From the NCBI GenBank assembly GCA_013001485.1, contig JABDMN010000001.1, forward strand, positions 1-14,158: 14,158 nt of DNA, in the 5' to 3' direction. Positions 1 to 5,924 of this stretch are shown here, piece after piece. A model generated the notes under the pieces. That model did no database searches, was not told the origin of the DNA, and saw nothing but the letters and a program-made list of their open reading frames with translations. The first letter of the stretch is position 1; every line of letters begins with the position of its first letter. A program made the position numbers and the translations under genes. Source of the DNA: Acidimicrobiia bacterium (GTDB taxonomy: Bacteria; Actinomycetota; Acidimicrobiia; Spongiisociales; UBA5794).

Positions 1-40
1 TCACGTCCGAGTCCTCGATGACCAGCACCCTGGGTGCCAC
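1..40 (-). CDS. Response regulator receiver protein, N-terminal fragment (runs off the left edge)
   Basis: Only the first 13 codons lie in the window. Reading from a GTG at 40-38 the peptide is MAPRVLVIEDSDV, the hydrophobic first strand followed by the acidic ED(S/D) pocket that opens CheY-like receiver domains. A good Shine-Dalgarno sequence, AGGAGAG, ends about 5 nt before the GTG, which supports the start. The gene follows the VWA gene on the same strand after 186 bp that contain the heptamer repeat, so it may belong to another transcript. The output domain, and therefore the function beyond two-component signalling, cannot be seen. Another protein with a similar first strand is possible because so little sequence is present. 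Confidence 0.6.
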   Translation of the reverse strand, partial: MAPRVLVIEDSDV

Positions 41-75
41 GTTTCTCTCCTGTCCGACTGATCGTGGCCGGTTTG

Positions 76-90
76 ACCACAGGTAGTGGT
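76..90. promoter_or_regulatory. Short inverted repeat upstream of the response regulator
   Basis: ACCAC (76-80) and GTGGT (86-90) are exact inverted copies around a 5-bp spacer, about 36 bp upstream of the response regulator start. It could be an operator or a small hairpin in its leader. The arms are only 5 bp, so chance is a real possibility. I found no convincing -35/-10 pair next to it. Confidence 0.2.
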
Positions 91-120
91 ATCGGAGAAT
101 TGGAGGATGAGCTTGAGCGA

Positions 121-218
121 AGTCCCTAGTCCCTAGTCCCTAGTGCCTAGTCGATGGTCGATGGTCTGGGGACGGCGGCTGGCGGCTGGCGGCCGGGGGC
201 CGGGGGCCGGGGACCGGC
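121..218. repeat. Drifting 7-bp tandem repeat, 14 phased units
   Basis: Fourteen consecutive 7-bp units fill this stretch without a phase break. AGTCCCT occurs three times (121-141), then AGTGCCT (142-148) and AGTCGAT (149-155). GGTCGAT (156-162) and two single intermediate units follow. GGCTGGC occurs twice (177-190) and GGCCGGG three times (191-211), and the run ends in GACCGGC. Position 1 is always a purine and position 2 is G in 13 of 14 units, while the rest drifts from AT-containing to pure GC. The array starts 81 bp upstream of the response regulator start and ends 8 bp from the VWA stop codon. G-runs at 195-199, 202-206 and 209-212 give the plus strand weak quadruplex potential. No protein is encoded here. 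Confidence 0.85.
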
Positions 219-226
219 GACCTCTC

Positions 227-1612
227 CTAGACGACTCGCTCAATGAACCGCTCGAGGGCCTTCAATGTGCGCACTTGCTCTACTGAGTCGCAGTGGGGGG
301 CGTAGGCGGACATCACCGAGTCGCCGGTGTCCCAGTAGCGGCGGGGTTCGGGGTTGAGCCAGTAGACGTGGCGAGCCGTGTCGGCGATGTCGGCGATCAC
401 CTCGACGGACGTGTCGCGGTAGTTGTTGCGGGCGTCGCCGGTGACGATGACCGTCGTCTTCGGTGTGATCACCGACCGGTGATGGTCCTGGAACACGTTG
501 AGCGCATTCCCGTAGTCGGAGTGCCCGTCTCGGTGCACCACGTCCGCCTCACGTCCCATCCGCAGCAAAGCATCGTGGAAGTCGACCCCGGGACCGAAGA
601 AGCCGGTCACCTCGTCCAGCCCATCGATGAACGCAAACGAGCGCACTCGAGAAAGCTGGTTCGAGATGGCGTAGACCAGCTGCATAGTGAACCGGGCAAA
701 GGTGGCCATCGAACCCGAAATGTCACAGAGCAGGACGATGTCTGGCTTGGTGATGCGCCGCGCCTTGAAACGAGGGTCGATGAGGGCGCCGCCATGAGCC
801 AGCGACCGTCGCACCGTCGCTCGAACATCGAGGCGGCCGCGTCGCTGGTGGCGGCGCCGATGCGAGATTCGGGACGCAAGTTTGCGAGCAAGCGGAGCCA
901 CGGCTTTCTCGATCGCGGCGAGCTCCTCGCGGGTGGCGTGCATGAGCTCGATGTCCTCGATCAGCGGGGCACGCAAGGTCTTGGCCACGGCAGCGCGACC
1001 GCGATCGGCCACGAGCCGACGGATGATCTCGCGGCGCAGCTCGGTCGTGAGCTCCTCGATCCTTGCTTCGACCTCCTGGTCAACCCCTTTGGTTTCGGTC
1101 TCGGTGAGCGCATCGGCGAGCCGGTCCCGCAGAGCCTGGATGTCCAGCCGACGACTCACCCGGTAGAAGTAGTACCGCCCACCAACCGGCCTCCCCGGCT
1201 CCATTCCTGCCAGCCTGACCACTGCCTGTTGCACGAGATGTCGCATCGCTTCGCGATCATCCCCGAGCATGGCGGCGAGGATGGCGTCTGCGAGGGCGTC
1301 GGCCCCGTCTCCGCCTGATCCACCTCCAGGCTGGGAGCCGTCGGTTCCACCCAACACGGTTTCGAGATCAACGTCGGCGAGTTCCCCGTCCATGGACCCG
1401 CTGAGACCGAAGTACACCTCGAATGCGGTGTCGAAGCCGGCGAGATGCGCTTCGTTCTTGACGAGTGTCGCTCGCAGAGCATGACGCACCGACTCGCGAT
1501 CCGCGACATCGACCGCCATCAAGCTCTGGGCAGCGTCTCCCGCCTCGACCATCGAAACCGGGATCCCAACCGTCCGGAGCTCTTCAACGAAATCGGTGAG
1601 AGCCCCGAGCAC
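227..1612 (-). CDS. VWA domain protein, CoxE-like partner of MoxR
   Basis: This is a 461-residue protein. Residues 1-85 are helical, residues 90-105 form a Gly/Ser/Asp-rich linker, and residues 110-280 are charged and helical with a basic stretch before the VWA domain (about 290-430). The metal-ion-dependent adhesion site begins with DISGS (297-301). Its second loop reads HSDYGN, with Ser where Thr is usual, and its third is TGDARNN (391-397). The tail contains WLNPEPRRYW, a familiar feature of CoxE-type VWA proteins (PF05762). I chose the GTG at 1612, one base after the moxR stop codon, because the protein then opens with a typical LGALTDFVEELR segment; upstream codons are only a frame shadow of moxR. 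No Shine-Dalgarno is visible, so translation is probably coupled. VWA proteins of this type work with MoxR ATPases in assembling or activating other proteins; the client is not shown by the sequence. Confidence 0.88.
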   Translation of the reverse strand: MLGALTDFVEELRTVGIPVSMVEAGDAAQSLMAVDVADRESVRHALRATLVKNEAHLAGFDTAFEVYFGLSGSMDGELADVDLETVLGGTDGSQPGGGSGGDGADALADAILAAMLGDDREAMRHLVQQAVVRLAGMEPGRPVGGRYYFYRVSRRLDIQALRDRLADALTETETKGVDQEVEARIEELTTELRREIIRRLVADRGRAAVAKTLRAPLIEDIELMHATREELAAIEKAVAPLARKLASRISHRRRHQRRGRLDVRATVRRSLAHGGALIDPRFKARRITKPDIVLLCDISGSMATFARFTMQLVYAISNQLSRVRSFAFIDGLDEVTGFFGPGVDFHDALLRMGREADVVHRDGHSDYGNALNVFQDHHRSVITPKTTVIVTGDARNNYRDTSVEVIADIADTARHVYWLNPEPRRYWDTGDSVMSAYAPHCDSVEQVRTLKALERFIERVV

Positions 1613-1613
1613 G

Positions 1614-2474
1614 TCACGACCGATCCGACAGCGAGGCGGCCGCCTTCTCGAGGTCGCTCTGGTATTTGAGCAGGACGTTGAGGGTCGCTGCGGTCGTTTC
1701 GTCATCGAGCTCATCGCGGCCAAGTGCCACCAGCGTGCGAGCCCAATCGATCGACTCGGACACCGACGGTGCCTTACGCAGAGGCAGGTCACGGATCTCT
1801 GCCACAAACCGGGCGATCCGGTCGGCGAACAGTGCCGACAACTCGGGTACCCGTCCGTCGAGGATGGCGGTTTCCCGCTCGACGTCGGGATAGCCGATGT
1901 GGAGGAACAGGCACCGGCGTTTGAGTGCTTCGGAGAGATCTCGAGTGTTGTTCGAGGTCAGCACCACGAACGGGAGTTGCTGCGCAGTGATGGTGCCCAG
2001 CTCGGGGATGCTCACCTGGAATGCGTCGAGTACCTCGAGGAGCAGAGCCTCGGTCTCGATCTCAACCCGATCGACCTCGTCGATCAGCAGTACGACTGGC
2101 TCGGTGGCCGTGATGGCTTCGAGAAGGGGTCGGGTGAGCAGGAATTGCTCTGAGAAGATGTCGTCGGCCAGGTCATCCCAGACCTTTCCCTCGTCGGCCT
2201 GGAGGCGGAGGAGCTGCTTGTGGTAGTTCCACTCATACAGGGCCTTCGCTTCGTCGAGACCCTCGTAACACTGCAGTCGGATGAGGCGACGGCCCGACGC
2301 CTCGGCCACAGCCAGGGCAAGCGCCGTCTTGCCGACACCGGCAGGACCCTCGGCCAGGATCGGCTTCCCGAGTGCGTCGGCCAGAAACACCACGTGGGCA
2401 ATTGCGTCGTCGGTCAGATATCCCGTCGCGCCGAGCGCCGATGCCGCGGTCTCCGGGCTGTCGAACGCACCCAT
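1614..2474 (-). CDS. MoxR-family AAA+ ATPase
   Basis: This 286-residue protein is close to usual MoxR/CbbQ/NorQ length. It has Walker A GPAGVGKT (43-50), Walker B LLIDEVDR (129-136), and a sensor-1/arginine-finger region reading TSNNTRDLSEALKRRC (173-188). A sensor-2-like LRKAPSVSESIDWAR segment lies near the C-terminus. MoxR ATPases use ATP to remodel or mature partner enzymes, usually with a VWA protein encoded next to them, and that VWA gene follows after 1 bp. Its ATG shares one base with the stop codon of the ProA-like gene (TGATG at 2476-2472) and no Shine-Dalgarno precedes it, so it is probably translated by reinitiation from that gene. The nearest named relatives by motif style are CoxD/NorQ, but no CO dehydrogenase or nitric-oxide reductase genes are present here. 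It is presumably cytoplasmic, as no membrane segment is seen. Confidence 0.93.
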   Translation of the reverse strand: MGAFDSPETAASALGATGYLTDDAIAHVVFLADALGKPILAEGPAGVGKTALALAVAEASGRRLIRLQCYEGLDEAKALYEWNYHKQLLRLQADEGKVWDDLADDIFSEQFLLTRPLLEAITATEPVVLLIDEVDRVEIETEALLLEVLDAFQVSIPELGTITAQQLPFVVLTSNNTRDLSEALKRRCLFLHIGYPDVERETAILDGRVPELSALFADRIARFVAEIRDLPLRKAPSVSESIDWARTLVALGRDELDDETTAATLNVLLKYQSDLEKAAASLSDRS

Positions 2475-3991
2475 CAGCGGCCGAGATCCGGATCGCTCTG
2501 GCGTGCCCGGGTGCGCACGGTGAACGCCGAGTCGCCCGACAGGATCCCACCGCGGCCAAACAGCCGCCCAAACTGCCAGTTGGAGAGCCCAAGCTCGGGT
2601 TTACCGAGGGCGTAATGGCCGTCGACCCAGCGAGTGAACCCATCGCCCACGAAGGGCGAGTCGATCGTGGCGAAGAACAGTTCGTGCTCGTCGGCGTCTT
2701 CGGAAATGAGACTTGCCGCGAACTTGGGGCTCTGCTCGTTGAACGCGACGACCGCTGTGGCGACGTCGGGGACGATGACGAGTGTCACCTCGGGGCTGTC
2801 TTCCCACTCCCACTCGACTCCCAGCCGATCGCGCCCGATCGCTTCTGACATCGGTTCGGTGACCGTGCCGTCGGCACGAGCGATGCCGACCTCGCCGAAC
2901 CACTCGGCAGGAACATGAGACTCGTCACCGTCGGCGATATGCAGTTTCGGTTCCACTCCGCGCCGGTCGGCGGCGGCCCGCAACCCGGCGAGGAAACGTG
3001 GCACGAGGTCGGCGGCTCGTGACTCAACGATGCAGCATGTGTTCAAGGTGTTACACACTTTCCGATCCAACGAGTTGGTCACGGTTGCCTCAAACCTGTC
3101 GGCATCTGCGCTCTCGGACGCGACGATCCATGCCCCTCCGGTGCCGTGGAGGCTGACTGGAATGCCTGCCTGACGCGCCACCGCGCCGAGCTGCGACACG
3201 GCGCCACCCGAGCCGCGGGCAACGGCAAGACCGAGCCGGGTGTCCGAGAACATCGCCCACCCTGCCGCACGGGATGGGCTGTTCACCAGGCTCACCGCTC
3301 CTGGTGGCAGGCCGCTCTCAGCGAGAGCCGGGTCGAGAGCGTTCGCCACGATGGCGCGAGCCGTGCCAAGGGCGTCCGAGCCGATGCGGAAGACCACAGT
3401 GTTGCCACCACGGATCACTCCAGTGGCGTCCGCGAAGACGTTGGGACGGCCCTCGAACACAAATGCCACCACGCCGAGGCCGGAGCGCACGGTTTCCACC
3501 GCCCAACCCTCGTGATCGACGCGATCGACGACGGCGCTGCGACCTGAGGGCATCCTCGCCCACGATCGCAACCCGTCGATCATGCCCGAGCGCATGTCCT
3601 CGGACAGGATCAGCCGTGTGACCGACCGACCGCGACTTCGAGCATTCTCGACATCGGCTGCGTTCGCTTCCGCGATCGGACCAAAGGAAGTGTCGTCGGC
3701 CAACCGCGCGGCAAAGGCGTCGAAGAAGGTCTCGATCTGTCCATCAGATACGGATCCCATCGCGCCAAAGGCTGAGGAGGCTGCGTCGACGGCTTCTGTG
3801 GCGGTGGCGTGCACATCCGCCGGGATGTGGAGCAGCGCACCAGTGTCCTGCACGACGACGAGATGATCTCCGGCGGTGAAAGCCGCCGCCAATTCGGAGT
3901 CGACCGTCGCCAAACGGTTCCCGCCGTAGACGATCCTCATGCCCGGCTCGAGACTCTCGAGCTGCTGATTCTGCGGTGTGTTGCCGCTCAT
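2474..3991 (-). CDS. Divergent ProA-family aldehyde dehydrogenase (glutamate-5-semialdehyde dehydrogenase-like) with N-terminal extension
   Basis: It is 505 residues long, against about 415-430 for ordinary ProA. ProA-like sequence starts near residue 65 and includes EGRPNVFADA (180-189, compare the family's E-x-RPNVT-x-DA) and the presumed catalytic cysteine C313 in RKVCNTLNTCC. Residues 1-64 are an extension (VYGGNRLATVD, LVVVQDTGALLHIPA) that I do not recognise. Many ProA signatures are changed. GN-x-(V/I)-LRGGS reads GNTVVFRIGS, HGDG-x-C reads HGTGGA, and the family's C-terminal AEIG-x-ST...HARGPMG reads PELGLSNWQFGRLFGRGG. ProA reduces glutamyl-5-phosphate to the semialdehyde with NADPH in proline synthesis, and proB lies 3.4 kb upstream on the same strand. 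The altered motifs mean the substrate could differ. The ATG at 3991 fits a leaderless promoter; M18 is an alternative start. The gene overlaps moxR by one base. Confidence 0.8.
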   Translation of the reverse strand: MSGNTPQNQQLESLEPGMRIVYGGNRLATVDSELAAAFTAGDHLVVVQDTGALLHIPADVHATATEAVDAASSAFGAMGSVSDGQIETFFDAFAARLADDTSFGPIAEANAADVENARSRGRSVTRLILSEDMRSGMIDGLRSWARMPSGRSAVVDRVDHEGWAVETVRSGLGVVAFVFEGRPNVFADATGVIRGGNTVVFRIGSDALGTARAIVANALDPALAESGLPPGAVSLVNSPSRAAGWAMFSDTRLGLAVARGSGGAVSQLGAVARQAGIPVSLHGTGGAWIVASESADADRFEATVTNSLDRKVCNTLNTCCIVESRAADLVPRFLAGLRAAADRRGVEPKLHIADGDESHVPAEWFGEVGIARADGTVTEPMSEAIGRDRLGVEWEWEDSPEVTLVIVPDVATAVVAFNEQSPKFAASLISEDADEHELFFATIDSPFVGDGFTRWVDGHYALGKPELGLSNWQFGRLFGRGGILSGDSAFTVRTRARQSDPDLGR

Positions 3992-3997
3992 GCGACA

Positions 3998-4026
3998 ACC
4001 GTATCGGTGCGACCATCACCCGCCAA
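3998..4026 (-). promoter_or_regulatory. Putative leaderless sigma70-type promoter of the ProA-like gene
   Basis: On the minus strand TTGGCG (4026-4021) is followed after exactly 17 bp by TACGGT (4003-3998). The predicted start point, 7 nt past the -10 box, is the A of the ProA-like ATG at 3991. No Shine-Dalgarno precedes that ATG, so a leaderless mRNA, common in actinobacteria, would explain the start. The assignment rests on match and spacing only. Confidence 0.5.
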
Positions 4027-4034
4027 ACGGCGAG
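4019..4034 (-). terminator. Small GC hairpin after the coiled-coil gene (weak terminator candidate)
   Basis: On the minus strand CTCGCC and GGCGGG can pair (six pairs, one of them G-U) around a GTTT loop, starting 7 nt after the stop codon of the coiled-coil gene. There is no T-run, so it is at best a weak or factor-assisted terminator. It overlaps the -35 box of the next gene. Confidence 0.25.
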
Positions 4035-4040
4035 TGCGTG

Positions 4041-4490
4041 TCAGAAGCCCCCGGCGCCGTCGTCGGCACCTGCTGGGATGCGTTCGAGAAGCTGATCCAT
4101 TCGTTCTGTCTGATCGGCCAGCCGCTCCTCGAGCTGGGCGATCGAACCAGTCTTCTCCTCGAGCGCTTGTTCGAGACGCTCGATGCGGTCACGGTCGTCG
4201 AAGGTCACCGTGGCTTGGGCCGCAGGCACCGGATCGCGCTGGATTCTGTCCACCGCCAGGTTGAGACGCCGCTCTGCCTCCGCTGCCCGTTGCTCGGACT
4301 CCGTGATGTCTCTCGCCGACAGGCGCAGCTCCCCCTCGAGCAACTCGATCCGCTCGGTGAAGGGGGACATGTCGACCGCTGCTGTCGGCCGTCGAAGCCG
4401 GCCCGCAAGCCAGCCGATGGCGAACCCGATCAGACCGGAGACCGCCAGCAGGGCGGCCACCTCGGCGATGACGTACCAAATTCCTCTCAT
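4041..4490 (-). CDS. Small membrane-anchored coiled-coil protein, unknown function
   Basis: This is a 149-residue protein that I do not recognise. Residues 5-29 form one hydrophobic segment (VIAEVAALLAVSGLIGFAIGW) followed by a basic RLRRP stretch, which suggests an N-terminal anchor with a cytoplasmic remainder. Residues 42-140 are rich in Glu, Arg, Leu and Ala with heptad-like spacing, consistent with a long coiled coil interrupted near DPVPAAQATVTF (about 86-97). The ATG at 4490 is preceded by AGGAGG with suitable spacing. That Shine-Dalgarno lies in the 22-bp gap after the OmpA-like gene, so the two form an operon. Longer upstream extensions have no such site. By position it may act with the OmpA-like protein at the cell envelope, as the small membrane proteins of the mycobacterial arfABC operon accompany ArfA; that is analogy, not homology. 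Confidence 0.8.
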   Translation of the reverse strand: MRGIWYVIAEVAALLAVSGLIGFAIGWLAGRLRRPTAAVDMSPFTERIELLEGELRLSARDITESEQRAAEAERRLNLAVDRIQRDPVPAAQATVTFDDRDRIERLEQALEEKTGSIAQLEERLADQTERMDQLLERIPAGADDGAGGF

Positions 4491-4512
4491 CGTCGATGTC
4501 CTCCTCGTGGAC

Positions 4513-5829
4513 TCATTGTTGGATCGGAGCGAGCACGAACTCGATCCGACGGTTCTCGGCTCGGCCCTCGGGGGTGGAGTTGTCCGCAATCGGCCTCGTC
4601 TCACCAAACCCGACAGACGTCATTCGCTGCGGGGCGATGCCGAGGGCTTCTAGGTACGCAGCGGCGGCGAGAGCGCGGTCTTCCGAAAGCCGCTGGTTGT
4701 CGGCGGCGGCGCCTCTCGAGTCGGTGTGGCCTTCGATGACGGCGCTGACGGTCGGGTTTCGCAGCAGGACCCCCGCAGCGATGTCCAGCAGGACCTCGAG
4801 CTCAGGGCTGAGCCGAGCACTGGCGACGCCAAACGTGGCCCCACCACGAAGGTTGCCGGAGATGGCGTCGTCCTCGATCGCCAGGTTCCAATCGGGGATC
4901 GCCCGGAACGAGTGGAAGATGAACGGAATCCGGAACGGCGTGAAGGTGCGGGCGACCTCGGCCGACACCGTCATCTCATTGGTGACGTTGTCGGCCCCGT
5001 ACGCGTCGGCGGCGAAGGCTGCGATGGTCCTCACTACTTCGGCGTCGGGCATCTCGCCGCTGAGCACGATCGTTCCGTCAGGAGCCGCGACGGCCCCAAA
5101 AGTAGGTGCCCGGAGACCGGTCACCCGGATGTCGGTCTCGAGAGCGAAGTCCTCACCGAGGATGGCGGTCACGGCACCGACAAGCTGAGCCCGCCGGCGT
5201 TCGTCGATGGCGGTCGCTGCGACGATGGCCTCTCCGTCCCGAACCAGAAGCTGGACATCGCCCGTGATAGGCAGAACGGCGATGAGGGCCGGAACCGCTG
5301 CTTCCCAAGCGGTGGGCTCGGCATCGTCGACCACATCGAGTTCGACAACGAGGTTCGGTGCATAGATCAGCTCAGCGATAGGGGTGAGAGCAGCGAGCGT
5401 CTCCGAAGAGAGCGTTCCCTCCAGGGTCAGGACACCGTCCCGGAGGCCGGCGACCACATGAGGTACCGCCGGGTTGAGGGGCACGGTCGTCGTGATGGTC
5501 GGAGCCGGGAGGTTCGTGACTGGAGGCGTGGTGACGGGTGGTGCGTCAACCGTGACCGTGCGAACACCGGGGATGCCGGAAACGGCGTTCTCGCTTCCGG
5601 CGACGGTGACATCCCGACCCGACACGGTGGCCTCGATGTCCGAACCAGCCAGAGATTCATTGACGTCGGCTGTGATGTCAGCCTCGAGACGCAGCGCCGC
5701 CCACATCGTGGCGACCAGGGCAAAGACAACCCAGGCAGCCACCGCCCACCACACCCGGCGGGTCTTCGGAGTGTCGGGGGTGTCCGAACCGGTGAGGGCA
5801 GCCCGGAGATCGGCTGACGTCGTAGCCAC
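4513..5829 (-). CDS. Membrane-anchored BON/OmpA-domain protein (OmpATb/ArfA-like architecture)
   Basis: This is a 438-residue protein. Residues 1-25 are cytoplasmic, one membrane segment spans about 26-48, and a Thr/Pro-rich linker lies at 96-122. Several BON-like modules follow or flank it (about 56-95, 125-166, 195-237, 248-290), each with an x-V-x-L-x-G strand, a helix and a closing strand. The C-terminal OmpA peptidoglycan-binding domain (about 330-436) carries EGHTDSRG (366-373) and ENRRIEF (425-431), where the Asp and Arg normally contact diaminopimelate. An N-terminal anchor, BON modules and OmpA domain is the layout of mycobacterial OmpATb (ArfA). The likely role is tethering the membrane to the cell wall or organising the envelope. 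The start is GTG at 5829, with only a weak AGAAAG site upstream. It leads a two-gene operon with the coiled-coil gene. Confidence 0.87.
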   Translation of the reverse strand: MATTSADLRAALTGSDTPDTPKTRRVWWAVAAWVVFALVATMWAALRLEADITADVNESLAGSDIEATVSGRDVTVAGSENAVSGIPGVRTVTVDAPPVTTPPVTNLPAPTITTTVPLNPAVPHVVAGLRDGVLTLEGTLSSETLAALTPIAELIYAPNLVVELDVVDDAEPTAWEAAVPALIAVLPITGDVQLLVRDGEAIVAATAIDERRRAQLVGAVTAILGEDFALETDIRVTGLRAPTFGAVAAPDGTIVLSGEMPDAEVVRTIAAFAADAYGADNVTNEMTVSAEVARTFTPFRIPFIFHSFRAIPDWNLAIEDDAISGNLRGGATFGVASARLSPELEVLLDIAAGVLLRNPTVSAVIEGHTDSRGAAADNQRLSEDRALAAAAYLEALGIAPQRMTSVGFGETRPIADNSTPEGRAENRRIEFVLAPIQQ

Positions 5830-5861
5830 TATTCGTGTCTTTCTGAATACGGAGAGTAGTC

Positions 5862-5890
5862 ATGATAGAGGACTATGCCAGTCCCCGCAA
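5862..5890 (-). promoter_or_regulatory. Putative sigma70-type promoter of the BON/OmpA gene
   Basis: On the minus strand TTGCGG (5890-5885) and TATCAT (5867-5862) are separated by exactly 17 bp. Transcription would begin near 5856, leaving a leader of roughly 27 nt before the GTG at 5829. It lies immediately beside the palindrome at 5893-5904. Confidence 0.5.
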
Positions 5891-5892
5891 GA

Positions 5893-5904
5893 GTGACTAG
5901 TCAC
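5893..5904. promoter_or_regulatory. Perfect 12-bp palindrome in the divergent promoter region (candidate operator)
   Basis: GTGACTAGTCAC is a perfect 12-bp palindrome in the 95-bp spacer between the divergent BON/OmpA and M20 genes. It sits 3 bp upstream of the minus-strand -35 box and 7 bp before the plus-strand -10 candidate. A dimeric repressor bound there could control both genes. No regulator gene is adjacent, so its identity is unknown. Confidence 0.4.
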
Positions 5905-5911
5905 CGCCACG

Positions 5912-5917
5912 TACACT
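5912..5917 (+). promoter_or_regulatory. Putative -10 box giving a leaderless M20 transcript
   Basis: TACACT ends 7 bp before the GTG start at 5925, placing transcription initiation at or within 1 nt of the start codon. No Shine-Dalgarno is present upstream of this GTG, which supports leaderless translation. No good -35 hexamer is visible, so confidence is limited. Confidence 0.4.
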
Positions 5918-5924
5918 CCCGATC

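Noticed and set aside
191..217. Canonical four-run G-quadruplex in the repeat
   Set aside because: Only three runs of four or more G are present and the fourth is GG, so a standard three-tetrad quadruplex is not supported; noted only as weak potential.
293..1318. Long plus-strand open frame (341 codons) opposite the VWA gene
   Set aside because: It is antisense to a gene with a clear MIDAS motif, its peptide shows no recognisable domain, and high GC makes such shadow frames common.
1613..1807. Longer VWA protein starting inside moxR
   Set aside because: The extra 65 residues are Arg/Cys/Ser-rich frame shadow of moxR. The GTG one base after the moxR stop gives a typical family N-terminus.
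227..3991. CO dehydrogenase maturation locus (because of CoxD/CoxE-like proteins)
   Set aside because: No CoxL, CoxM, CoxS or other molybdenum hydroxylase genes are in the window; only the ATPase/VWA pair resembles that system.
4491..4607. N-terminal extension of the coiled-coil protein into the OmpA-like gene
   Set aside because: It would overlap the conserved OmpA C-terminus by about 95 bp, while the ATG at 4490 has a strong AGGAGG and is followed by the membrane segment.
4726..5817. Long plus-strand open frame (363 codons) opposite the BON/OmpA gene
   Set aside because: The product is charged low-complexity sequence with no motif. The opposite strand encodes a membrane segment, BON-like modules and an OmpA domain.
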